Shown: piece after piece, positions 16,490 through 24,641 of the stretch
Layout of the letters: each line of letters starts with the position of its first letter
How positions within the stretch are numbered: position 1 is the stretch's first letter
NCBI GenBank assembly: GCA_018260565.1
Contig: JAGLAZ010000004.1
Location: 1-64,000, forward strand
Direction: 5' to 3'
DNA: 64,000 nt
Origin: Flavobacteriaceae bacterium
GTDB taxonomy: Bacteria > Bacteroidota > Bacteroidia > Flavobacteriales > Weeksellaceae
Notes under the pieces: generated by a model
The model's input: only the letters and a program-made list of their open reading frames with translations
What the model was told of the DNA's origin: nothing
Database searches by the model: none
Made by a program: the position numbers and the translations under genes

Positions 16490-17263
16490 TTATAGAGAGT
16501 TATACCATGCTTGTACTATTTCTCTACTCCTTTCGGTAGGGAAATATTTATTTCTTATACCAGTAACATAGCTTATTCCTTGCGCATCTGAAAGTAAGAA
16601 TACCTCATCAGCTGTTTGGGTTTCATATGGGCTATATCCTCCCGGCAAAAGTTCCAAAAGACCTTGATGATGGATAAATCCTAGTAAAGATTCCATTAGC
16701 ACACTTATTTTAGATCCTTGCTGGTGAGATGGAAATTTTAATTGATTCTGCTGTAGCAAAAAGATATTATATGGTCCGCAGCGAGCAATTTTATTTTCTT
16801 GATTTAGCAAAATACAGTTGCTAAGTTCATTTTCAAATGCATACCGAAAGCCAAATTCTTCTTCTGCGGAATGTATAGCTATCCCCGTGAGCAATCCTGG
16901 AAGAATCCTTACTTCCTTTATAACTTCCACCTCATAAGATGAAAATGTATTATCCGAAGGTACTATAGAGGTATTTTTTGCAGATATATAAAGTCCTAGT
17001 TCTATACTTTGAAACTGCTCTTCACTTTCCTCATATACTAAGATTGATATTATTGAATCACCTTGAGATATGAAAAAGCTAAGTTTTTCTTCAAAAAATT
17101 CTTGCGTAAAATGTAACGGTATTTTAATTTTTAGCTTCCGCATAGAGGCCATTAATAAAAAATAAGACTCTTCTGTAAGGATGAGTCTGTTATTTTGTAT
17201 ATACCAATGGGACCAAATAGATCTACCATAAAGGAAGCCAAGATTTGTTCCTAAATCTTGCAT
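16490..17263 (-). CDS. Class-IV aminotransferase homologue, active site degenerate
   Basis: A 257-residue protein with the layout of class-IV PLP enzymes (branched-chain aminotransferase, aminodeoxychorismate lyase). The N-terminal NLGFLYGRSIW and the ILLNQENKIARCGPYNIFLL segment line up by eye with NRGFLYGD and LLLN...G.V.E...N.FL. The PLP lysine should lie about 20 residues before the ILLN segment, but there is no lysine between residues 117 and 157; the aligned stretch is IAIHS (128-132). The Arg that binds the PLP phosphate also appears to be replaced (YFLLMASM in place of a Rxx-type motif). It is probably not a working PLP enzyme, or it binds the cofactor differently. It follows the SRPBCC-domain gene by 11 bases, on the same strand. 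Confidence 0.75.
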   Translation of the reverse strand: MQDLGTNLGFLYGRSIWSHWYIQNNRLILTEESYFLLMASMRKLKIKIPLHFTQEFFEEKLSFFISQGDSIISILVYEESEEQFQSIELGLYISAKNTSIVPSDNTFSSYEVEVIKEVRILPGLLTGIAIHSAEEEFGFRYAFENELSNCILLNQENKIARCGPYNIFLLQQNQLKFPSHQQGSKISVLMESLLGFIHHQGLLELLPGGYSPYETQTADEVFLLSDAQGISYVTGIRNKYFPTERSREIVQAWYNSL

Positions 17264-17274
17264 ATCAATGTAGC

Positions 17275-17661
17275 TTAGGCAGCGCCCAATTTTATTTGAA
17301 GATTTTCAATAAGATTTTCCCAATATAAAGCATTTTCATCTTGTTCATCTTCATCACAAAAATCTGTAATTATTAGAGAGAGATCTTCTGTAATTTCATC
17401 TATTATAATACTAAGCTCGAAATAATTCTTTGTACCTTCATCTTCTTCCCATCGAAATCTTACAAAGCTCTCTGGCTTATAACGTATCAAGGTAGCTTTC
17501 TCCTCTGAGCCATGTTCCCAGCTGAAATAAAAATCATCACCTTTCTCCTCTACTTCATTTGCAAACCATTCCTGTAGACCTTCTGCAGTAGCGAGGTATT
17601 CATACAGTATTTCAGCTTGGCAATGCATGGAATATTCATACTGCACTTTTATTTTAGACAT
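17275..17661 (-). CDS. START-like/SRPBCC-domain protein
   Basis: A 128-residue, very acidic protein with an SRPBCC (Bet v 1-like) ligand-binding fold. The opening KVQYEYSMHCQAEILYEYLA, the WFANEVEEKGDDFYFSW segment and the ENLQIKLG C-terminal helix are typical of the START-like family conserved in Bacteroidota. It is expected to be cytosolic and to bind a hydrophobic ligand, but no ligand or reaction is known. It lies directly upstream of the degenerate aminotransferase gene, which probably shares its transcript. Confidence 0.85.
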   Translation of the reverse strand: MSKIKVQYEYSMHCQAEILYEYLATAEGLQEWFANEVEEKGDDFYFSWEHGSEEKATLIRYKPESFVRFRWEEDEGTKNYFELSIIIDEITEDLSLIITDFCDEDEQDENALYWENLIENLQIKLGAA

Positions 17662-17734
17662 GCGCCCTTAATTCTTAATTTAATTATTTGCGCAATATAA
17701 AAAATTAACTTTATAAAAAGCTATTTAATAGAAA

Positions 17735-19465
17735 TTAATCTTTTGATTGTAAAAATTCCTGACTATTATACAGCACATGGTATTGTCCCTTTTTCTCCAA
17801 AAGCTCCTTATGAGTACCAATCTCCAAAATCCTTCCTTGGTGCATTACTATGATTTTATTGGCATTTTCTATAGTGGAAAGCCGGTGTGCAATAATGATA
17901 GATGTTCTCCCCTGCGTAATTTTTTCTGTAGCGCGTTGAATTAATTTTTCAGATTCCATATCAATGCTGCTGGTGGCCTCGTCCAGCACCAGCATATCTG
18001 GCTTAGTAACCATCACACGAAGAAAGGAGATCAGCTGTCTTTGTCCCATTGAAAGGCTCGCACCACGCTCACTTACGATATAATCATATTCACCTGGAAG
18101 CTGCATTATCATATCATCCACTCCAATATCTTGTGCTGCCTTACGAATTTCTTTTAGAGAGATATCGGAGTCCATCCGTATATTATCCAAAACACTTCCT
18201 TGAAATAAAAATACATCCTGAATAACTACGCCTATTTTCCTTCTAAGGGCAAACATGTCATACTCGCGTATATCATGATTATCGATTAGAATTTTTCCTG
18301 ATTGAATATCATACAACCGAGTAACTAAACTGATGATTGTAGTTTTACCAGCACCAGTAGCGCCCACAATGGCTGTAGTTTCACCCGGCTGTACAAGAAA
18401 ACTTACCCCTTTTAGTACATCTGTTTTTTCTTCATAGCTGAACACCACATCCTGAAATTCTAATTTTCCTTCCAATCTATCCGTACGAAGCTGCCCCTCA
18501 TTAGGTAAAGCCTGGACATCGTCTATTAAACCAAAAACACGTTCTGCACCTACTAAGCCTCTTTGAATATTATTAAATCTATCTGCAATTTGGCGCAATG
18601 GTCTTACAAGCATATTTATATACTGAATAAAGGCGATAATAACACCAGCTGACACTTTTACAAATCCACCATAAAATAAAATTAGCCCTAAAAATACTGA
18701 TGAGACCAACTCTACAACTGGAAAAAACAAGGAAAAAATAAATACCGTTCTAAGTAATGCAGATTCTAATTTTTTATTAATAGTTTCAAATTTAGCAAAC
18801 TCCGCCTCTTGTCTGTTAAATACCTGAATGATAGACATTCCGGCCAATCTTTCCTGAACAAACGAATTTTGCTGAGCGGTAAAATTCCTTTCATCTCCAA
18901 ATGCTTTTTTTAATCTTTTTTGAAAATATCGGGTAACAAGAAGCATTATTGGCATGAGTAGAAGTGATATCAAGGATAACTTAATATCCATGGCAAACAT
19001 CATGATTAAAACAAAAACAATCTTTAATACATCTCCGAAAAGCATTAAAAATCCATCTTTATAAACGGTAGAGATGGTCTCCACATCACCTACTGCACGA
19101 GTAACAAGCTGTCCCACAGGCGTTTTATCAAAAAAGGCAGTGCGGAAATAAAGAAGCTTTTGAAAAAGTCGTTCCCTTAACTTTTTAATTACTTCTTGGC
19201 TAATAAGATTAGAAGCATATACAAAAACAAGATTTAACACTGTTTCGAAAAGGACCAAAGCCGTAAGGATAAGAACATCATGCAAAACCAAATCTTTATC
19301 CCGAAGTTTTGTAATATCCTGATCTACAATAATCATTGTAAGGTAGGGCCTGTAGGTAGTAGCACAGGCCAAAAACACAGACAGAATTACTATGATGGTA
19401 AACCATTTTTTATTTTCCATTCCTAAACGGAATAGGCGAGATATAAGGGGTGTGGTTTTTTTCAT
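17735..19465 (-). CDS. ABC transporter, fused permease and ATPase (MsbA/MDR type)
   Basis: A 576-residue half-transporter of the lipid/multidrug exporter type that works as a homodimer or heterodimer in the inner membrane. Six membrane helices (about 15-310) are followed by the nucleotide-binding domain (about 335-576). The Walker A is GATGAGKTT, the signature LSMGQRQ, the Walker B MLVLDEATSSID, and the H-loop lies in IIAHRLST. Substrate is unknown; lipid A precursor export is possible but a general multidrug exporter is just as likely. The gene starts 2 bases after truA. Confidence 0.93.
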   Translation of the reverse strand: MKKTTPLISRLFRLGMENKKWFTIIVILSVFLACATTYRPYLTMIIVDQDITKLRDKDLVLHDVLILTALVLFETVLNLVFVYASNLISQEVIKKLRERLFQKLLYFRTAFFDKTPVGQLVTRAVGDVETISTVYKDGFLMLFGDVLKIVFVLIMMFAMDIKLSLISLLLMPIMLLVTRYFQKRLKKAFGDERNFTAQQNSFVQERLAGMSIIQVFNRQEAEFAKFETINKKLESALLRTVFIFSLFFPVVELVSSVFLGLILFYGGFVKVSAGVIIAFIQYINMLVRPLRQIADRFNNIQRGLVGAERVFGLIDDVQALPNEGQLRTDRLEGKLEFQDVVFSYEEKTDVLKGVSFLVQPGETTAIVGATGAGKTTIISLVTRLYDIQSGKILIDNHDIREYDMFALRRKIGVVIQDVFLFQGSVLDNIRMDSDISLKEIRKAAQDIGVDDMIMQLPGEYDYIVSERGASLSMGQRQLISFLRVMVTKPDMLVLDEATSSIDMESEKLIQRATEKITQGRTSIIIAHRLSTIENANKIIVMHQGRILEIGTHKELLEKKGQYHVLYNSQEFLQSKD

Positions 19466-19467
19466 GA

Positions 19468-20214
19468 TTATATAAAAATATCCTCAGGATATAGTATTTT
19501 ACAAAGATACAGTCCTTCTGCCGGTGCTGAGGCTCCCGCATTAGATCTTTTTTTCGACATTAATACCTCCTGCATATGCTGTGGGGGATATTTCCCCAAG
19601 CCAATAGACACCAAAGTACCCACTGTAGCACGAACCATATTTCGTAAAAATCTATCCGCCGTTATCGTAAATTTTAATACAAATTCATCCTCATGGGACC
19701 ATTCTGCTTTAGAAACACTGCATATATCCGTCTTATTATCGCTTCCTTCCTTGGCCAAAGCTTTAAAATTTTGCGTACCTATTAGATAGAGGCTTGCCTT
19801 ATTCATACTCTCCAAATCAGGTTTTTGACGGTACATTTGCCAAGAAAAATTTATTTTAAAAGGATCCTTTTGAAGCGAAATGTAATACTCATACGATCTT
19901 TCCAATGCGTGAAAACGCGCATGGGCATCATCCCGAACCATTTTAATACTAATAATTGCAATATCTTTAGGAAGTAGAGAATTCACTCTATAAACGATAT
20001 CCTCGGGAAGCGTAGTAGGATAATCAAAATGGGCAAACATTTCTTTAGCATGCACACCTGTATCTGTGCGTCCTGCCCCTATAATAGCTACCGGCGCTCG
20101 TAAATAAATAGATAAAGCCTCCTCCAGTTTCTGCTGAATGCTTACCTGATGCACCTGCTTTTGGAAACCGCTGTAGGATGTGCCTACATAACTGAAGTGA
20201 AGGAAAAATCTCAA
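19468..20214 (-). CDS. truA: tRNA pseudouridine(38-40) synthase
   Basis: A 248-residue TruA that isomerises uridines 38-40 in the anticodon arm. The catalytic Asp51 lies in GAGRTDTGVHA. The N-terminus MRFFLHFSYVGTSYSGFQ is the family's usual beginning, which fixes a TTG start at 20214; a longer GTG-started version would run across the divergent gene's start. A -7 box TACCTTTG (minus strand, 20233-20240) lies 18 nt upstream of the TTG. No ATG is available near here. The ABC exporter follows by 2 bases. Confidence 0.93.
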   Translation of the reverse strand: MRFFLHFSYVGTSYSGFQKQVHQVSIQQKLEEALSIYLRAPVAIIGAGRTDTGVHAKEMFAHFDYPTTLPEDIVYRVNSLLPKDIAIISIKMVRDDAHARFHALERSYEYYISLQKDPFKINFSWQMYRQKPDLESMNKASLYLIGTQNFKALAKEGSDNKTDICSVSKAEWSHEDEFVLKFTITADRFLRNMVRATVGTLVSIGLGKYPPQHMQEVLMSKKRSNAGASAPAEGLYLCKILYPEDIFI

Positions 20215-20245
20215 TCCGTAAATTTGGGAACTCAAAGGTAAACAA

Positions 20246-20740
20246 TTGAAAAAAATTCTGCTCCTCTCTGACACGCATGGATACGTGGACGAAGCTATAA
20301 AATCCCACTGTGCCGCCGCAGATGAGGTATGGCATGCCGGAGATATTGGTGAAGCATGTTTTGATTATTTTAAAAATTTACCACATTGTAAAGCTGTTTA
20401 TGGAAATATTGATGGCCCTCAAATCCAGTCCTATTTTCCGGAATATCAGTTTATTCAGGAAGGAGAATGTAAAATCGTTATCCTCCATATAGCAAACCGA
20501 ACTGGTAAATATTCTTCTTTAGCTAAAAAATTAGTAATAGAACATAGCCCTCAAATTCTTATAACGGGACATAGCCATATCCTTTTAGCTAAAAATGATA
20601 CTAGCTTGGGAAGCTCTCATCTTCATTTAAATCCTGGAGCAATAGGCAAACATGGATGGCATAAAAAGAGAACTATGATGAGATTTTTGCTCTCTTCGGA
20701 TGGTATATCTGAATTGGAAGTCATAGAATATCCTCGATAG
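20246..20740 (+). CDS. YfcE/MJ0936-family metallophosphoesterase
   Basis: A 164-residue calcineurin-like phosphodiesterase. The motifs are DTHG (residues 9-12), GDIGE, GNIDG, and GHSH near residue 110, and they coordinate two metals. Start is TTG at 20246, because the family begins exactly MKKILLLSDTHG and no ATG lies near. The family hydrolyses phosphodiesters in vitro; physiological substrate is unknown. It is divergent from truA and overlaps the Smr gene by one base (GTG start in the stop codon). Confidence 0.9.
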   Translation: MKKILLLSDTHGYVDEAIKSHCAAADEVWHAGDIGEACFDYFKNLPHCKAVYGNIDGPQIQSYFPEYQFIQEGECKIVILHIANRTGKYSSLAKKLVIEHSPQILITGHSHILLAKNDTSLGSSHLHLNPGAIGKHGWHKKRTMMRFLLSSDGISELEVIEYPR

Positions 20741-21252
20741 TGAATCAATTTAATATTGGCGACCGTGTTTCACCATTGGACGAGGATTGGAAGGGTAATA
20801 TTATTTCTTTTAAAACGGATTATATAGCAGTAGTAGAAGATGATAATGGGTTTCGACACAATATTCCTTGCCAAAATTTAATTCAATATCCCCATGAGAA
20901 CCTGCTAGATAATGCACCGATTTTTAATAAGGAAATTTCAAAATTAAACAAGAGTAAAAAGAAGAATCTCATTAGCCGAATAGACCTTCACAAAGAAAAA
21001 TTACCAGAAAAGTATATTTCCCGGCTTCACCCAACTATACTATCCTCACAGGAACATTATCTAAAAGAAATCCTACAATTTCATGAAAAACAAGGCACAC
21101 AGCGATTGCAAATAATTCATGGAATAGGCGATGGTATATTGCAAAAAGTAATTTTAAATGTTATTCGTTCGTCTTCTTATTGGGAGGCGGAGGAACAGGA
21201 TTTTTTCTACCATGAATTGGGTTTAATAGAAATTAAAAGAAGGAAATTTTAA
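20740..21252 (+). CDS. Smr-domain protein
   Basis: A 170-residue protein with an N-terminal SH3-like segment (about 1-50, FNIGDRVSPLDEDWKGNI), a basic linker and a C-terminal Smr domain (about 80-170, RIDLHKEKL and IIHGIGDGIL). Smr domains nick or bind branched or structured nucleic acids; full MutS2 proteins carry this domain with a MutS ATPase, which is absent here. Bacteroidota often encode such short DUF2027/Smr proteins. The start is GTG at 20740, overlapping the previous stop codon. Confidence 0.85.
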   Translation: MNQFNIGDRVSPLDEDWKGNIISFKTDYIAVVEDDNGFRHNIPCQNLIQYPHENLLDNAPIFNKEISKLNKSKKKNLISRIDLHKEKLPEKYISRLHPTILSSQEHYLKEILQFHEKQGTQRLQIIHGIGDGILQKVILNVIRSSSYWEAEEQDFFYHELGLIEIKRRKF

Positions 21253-21286
21253 TGTGTAATTTTGCAGGTACTGCATCTTGCTTCGT

Positions 21287-21982
21287 ATGGGAAAACTTTT
21301 TATTCTTTATTCACACCACGGTTTCTTTTATCAGCATATCCACAACCGCAGGATTTTAAGTGAAAAATCTTTGGAAAATAGCATCGATAAAAATTGGGTG
21401 GATATATTTCCATCAACTCTTACGTTACAAGAAGTAGAAATTATTTGTTCAGTACCACAATTTAGCATATTTCCATACGGATATGAGGATGATGTTATAG
21501 GAGCTGAAAGTATAGCCTGGAATGCATCCCATGAATTGCCTCAGGAAGCAATGCTAAGTATGCATCCTAAATTTGCGTTGCAATGGTATTTTTCAATCAT
21601 TAAAGAAGATTATAATTTATTAAAAAATAAATTTCCAAATGCGACATTTGAATTTTCAGGAGGAAAGTTTCTTCAATCCATTTCTATTGGTAAAGGAAAA
21701 GAATGTCATATTCATTTAGAAGAAAACACTTGTGAATTTTTGATGCTTTCCCATAAAAAATTGGTACTCTATAATTTTCTAGAGGCATCAGAAGAGATAG
21801 ATTTTCTTTATTTCATCATGTTCAGTCTTAAAAAAGTACATTTTGAGATAAGCCGGACACGTTTTAGTATTTATGGTAACACAAAACTGAATATTACATT
21901 TATAGAGGAATTAAAGCGTTTTGGTGCTAAAGTATCTATCAAACCGGAGCATGCCAACGGCCGCCATTTTTTATTTAATTAA
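21287..21982 (+). CDS. DUF3822-family protein
   Basis: A 231-residue protein of the DUF3822 family, found in Bacteroidota directly upstream of rsmD, exactly as here (12 bases away). The actin/ASKHA-like elements (GGKFLQSISI, NGNTK-type beta strands) are only weak. Role unknown; the pairing suggests ribosome assembly or a housekeeping partner. I chose ATG 21287 over the TTG 9 bases earlier; a -7 box TAATTTTG at 21257-21264 lies 22 nt ahead. Confidence 0.8.
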   Translation: MGKLFILYSHHGFFYQHIHNRRILSEKSLENSIDKNWVDIFPSTLTLQEVEIICSVPQFSIFPYGYEDDVIGAESIAWNASHELPQEAMLSMHPKFALQWYFSIIKEDYNLLKNKFPNATFEFSGGKFLQSISIGKGKECHIHLEENTCEFLMLSHKKLVLYNFLEASEEIDFLYFIMFSLKKVHFEISRTRFSIYGNTKLNITFIEELKRFGAKVSIKPEHANGRHFLFN

Positions 21983-21994
21983 AACTAGAAAAGT

Positions 21995-22600
21995 ATGATC
22001 ATGAGTTTTAGGGTAGTTTCCGGTATCTGGAAATCCAGAAGAGTTTCAGCACCTAAACATTTTACCGTACGCCCCACCACAGATTTTGCTAAGGAGGCTC
22101 TATTTAGTATTATAGAAAATAAAAAGAAAATTTCTGGAGCTTCAGTATTAGATTTATTTTCTGGTTTGGGAAGTATCAGTTTAGAGTTTGCTTCTAGGGG
22201 TGCAACCCAAATTACAGCCGTTGATTTAGAAATCAGGCATATAAAATTTCTGGAAAGCCTAACCAAAGATTGGGGCTATGAATCTATCACCTGTATAAAA
22301 CAAGATGCCATCAAGTATTTACAGAAACTTGAATTAATAGAAGAAAATAAGTTAGATTTTATTTTTGCTGATCCCCCTTTTGACATTGATAAAGATGTGT
22401 TTCACCAACTACTCAAACTTGTAATTGAAAAAAATATTTTAGTAAAAAATGGTCTCTTAATTATAGAGCATAACGCAAATGAGACTATTTTTAACCAAGA
22501 GATTTTGCTAGAGTCCTATCCTCAGTATGAATTTCAGAAGAGAACTTATGGAAATATCGCATTTTGTATATTTCAATATTTAGGATCTGCCGGATTATAA
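21995..22600 (+). CDS. rsmD: 16S rRNA (guanine(966)-N(2))-methyltransferase
   Basis: A 201-residue SAM-dependent methyltransferase that modifies guanine 966 of 16S rRNA in the 30S subunit. The SAM motif is LDLFSGLGSISLEFASRGA and the catalytic motif is FADPPFD, the N6/N2-methyltransferase signature. Two ATGs six bases apart (21995 and 22001) are possible starts. The 3' end overlaps the convergent murI by 28 bases. Confidence 0.93.
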   Translation: MIMSFRVVSGIWKSRRVSAPKHFTVRPTTDFAKEALFSIIENKKKISGASVLDLFSGLGSISLEFASRGATQITAVDLEIRHIKFLESLTKDWGYESITCIKQDAIKYLQKLELIEENKLDFIFADPPFDIDKDVFHQLLKLVIEKNILVKNGLLIIEHNANETIFNQEILLESYPQYEFQKRTYGNIAFCIFQYLGSAGL

Positions 22601-23442
22601 CTTGCATCTAAAGTTTTAAGACTGAAATGAAGACTTTTTCCGAAGAACTTCTTTGCAGTTTTTTTAAAATTAGGCGTAATATCAGACAAATAAAATTGCA
22701 TTTTTCCAGCAACACCATCTTGTTTTAATAAACTGGCTGCCCTAAGCCTTTCCCGGACTTCATGTGATACTATGCTAGGACTGTCTATCACCTCTACATG
22801 AGCCTTTCCATTATAAAATTTACGAATTTCTTGACTTACTAATGGATAATGAGTACAACCTAAAATAAGAGCGTCTATATGCTGCAGTTTTTTGGAATCC
22901 AAGTAATGATGAAGTAGAGCTTCACTAATGTTGGATTCGCTTAGGCCTTCCTCTATGACGGGCACTAAAAGCGGTGTTGCTAATTGCCGAACTTCAATTT
23001 TTTTATTTTTTTTGTTGATACTTTTCTTGTAAAGGTTCGATCCTACAGTCGCCTTAGTGGCTATTACACCTACTCTGTGATGGATGCTGCACGAAACTAG
23101 TTCTGCAACTGGGGATATTACATCCACTAAAATAATGGAGTCTTGTATCCTCTTTTGTATTACATTAAAAGCCGCTGCGGTAGCGCTGTTACAGGCTACT
23201 ACAATGCATTTACATTCTTCCTGAAGAAGGAAATTTACAATTCTTATTGCATATTCCTGGATAGCTTCCACACTTTTATCGCCATATGGTAAGTGTTTGG
23301 TATCACCATAATAGATCATATTTTCTTGAGGAAGCATTTGGCGAAGGGTCTTAGCAACTGTAAGCCCGCCTACTCCACTATCAAAAATCCCAATAGGGGC
23401 GTTAGGGTCTAAATGGGAATAGGATGTTTTACTCTTAGCCAT
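22573..23442 (-). CDS. murI: Glutamate racemase
   Basis: A 289-residue racemase that makes D-glutamate for peptidoglycan. The two catalytic cysteines lie in VVACNSATAAA and LGCTHYPL, and IFDSGVGGLTVAK opens the fold. A -7 box TATCTTTG (23448-23455, minus strand) lies only 5 nt before the ATG at 23442, implying a near-leaderless transcript. With ddl in the same window, both D-amino-acid branches of peptidoglycan precursor synthesis are represented, but not as one operon. Confidence 0.95.
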   Translation of the reverse strand: MAKSKTSYSHLDPNAPIGIFDSGVGGLTVAKTLRQMLPQENMIYYGDTKHLPYGDKSVEAIQEYAIRIVNFLLQEECKCIVVACNSATAAAFNVIQKRIQDSIILVDVISPVAELVSCSIHHRVGVIATKATVGSNLYKKSINKKNKKIEVRQLATPLLVPVIEEGLSESNISEALLHHYLDSKKLQHIDALILGCTHYPLVSQEIRKFYNGKAHVEVIDSPSIVSHEVRERLRAASLLKQDGVAGKMQFYLSDITPNFKKTAKKFFGKSLHFSLKTLDASYNPADPKY

Positions 23443-23471
23443 AGGTACAAAGATATTCCTTACAGGTCAGT

Positions 23472-24596
23472 TTAAAAAAATAATTCCGCAGCAATACCAT
23501 CTGCATGAAACCAATGCTGTTTGTTTAAGCTAATAGTATCATTATTAATGTTAAAATAGTCTGGGTTTAACTTTTCAATCTTATCCAATACGGTTTCTAA
23601 AAGAGAATCATCACTAATTTCCTTTAGCTTTTCTAAAGATATTCCCTCTATCGTTCGCAGACCCAGCATAATGATTTCGTTGATTCTTTGAGTATCACTT
23701 AGCATTTCTTCCTCAAAAAATACTTCTCCATTTTTTACTTTTTTATTATAAACTTGATTATTCGCGATATTCCATCTTCTTGTACGGAAACCATCAAAAG
23801 AGTGTGCTGAAGGCCCTATTCCCAAGTATAGTTTTCCCTGCCAATAGCCAGTGTTATGTTTAGAGAATTGGCCAGGTAAGCCAAAATTGGAAATCTCATA
23901 TTGAATAAATCCTCTTTTTTGAGCTAAATCTCGAATAGCGAAAAACGCTTCAGCCTGTAGATCTTCATCAGGTGCCAGTATTTTTTTGGTATTTATCCAA
24001 TGTTGTAGAACCGTATTGGGCTCCACTGTTAGCGCATATGCAGAAAAATGAGTAATTCCCATTGCAATCATTACTTCCAAATCATCTAGGGCCTCACCAA
24101 TACTTTGTTGAGGGAAGCCGTACATAAGATCTGTACTTACATTTTGAAATCCAGCGTCAGCTGCATAGAAAAGAGCTGCTTTTGCTTGCTCGGAGTTATG
24201 AGCTCTATTGGAAATAGCTAAGTATGAATCTGAAAAGGTTTGAATACCCATACTCAATCTATTTACTCCCATATTTTTTAATTTTAAAAGATAATCAGGA
24301 CTAACATCTTCAGGATTAACTTCTACTGTAATCTCAATGGTAGGTTTTATCTTTTTATAAATTGAAATTATTTCTAATGCCTTTGAGATGAATTTTACAG
24401 ATGCCAATGAGGGCGTTCCACCACCAAAATAAACACTGGAAATATCTTTTGAAATTATGTGGTTATCAAGTAATCTGGAATCTAATTCTTTTAACATATT
24501 TTCTTCCATATCTTCTCGTCCCAAGTGGGAAGTAGAGAAATGGAAATTACAATAACTGCAGCGTTTTCTGCAGTAGGGATAATGGAAATAGATCAT
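23472..24596 (-). CDS. hemW: Radical SAM heme chaperone
   Basis: A 374-residue HemW, formerly annotated as an oxygen-independent coproporphyrinogen oxidase. The radical-SAM cysteines are Cys9, Cys13 and Cys16 (CRKRCSYC), and GGGTPS follows. The C-terminal HemN-like domain is present. HemW delivers heme to respiratory enzymes and lacks the oxidase activity of HemN. The start codon lies directly after the U-tract of the upstream PorP/SprF terminator, so readthrough or a promoter hidden in that gene is needed for expression. No other heme genes are nearby. Confidence 0.9.
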   Translation of the reverse strand: MIYFHYPYCRKRCSYCNFHFSTSHLGREDMEENMLKELDSRLLDNHIISKDISSVYFGGGTPSLASVKFISKALEIISIYKKIKPTIEITVEVNPEDVSPDYLLKLKNMGVNRLSMGIQTFSDSYLAISNRAHNSEQAKAALFYAADAGFQNVSTDLMYGFPQQSIGEALDDLEVMIAMGITHFSAYALTVEPNTVLQHWINTKKILAPDEDLQAEAFFAIRDLAQKRGFIQYEISNFGLPGQFSKHNTGYWQGKLYLGIGPSAHSFDGFRTRRWNIANNQVYNKKVKNGEVFFEEEMLSDTQRINEIIMLGLRTIEGISLEKLKEISDDSLLETVLDKIEKLNPDYFNINNDTISLNKQHWFHADGIAAELFF

Positions 24597-24622
24597 AAAA
24601 AAAGCTCTGAAATACAGAGCTT
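24597..24622 (-). terminator. Terminator of the PorP/SprF gene, abutting hemW
   Basis: An 8-bp stem AAGCTCTG (24602-24609)/CAGAGCTT (24615-24622) is followed on the minus strand by seven T residues, and the hemW ATG begins on the very next base. It could act as an attenuator or as a 5' structure that hides the hemW start. Confidence 0.8.
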
Positions 24623-24641
24623 AAACATTTTATTATGTAAT

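Noticed and set aside
22573-22600. Overlap of rsmD and murI as a sign of a frameshift
   Set aside because: The genes are convergent and each ends normally for its family; a 28-base tail-to-tail overlap is common in compact genomes.
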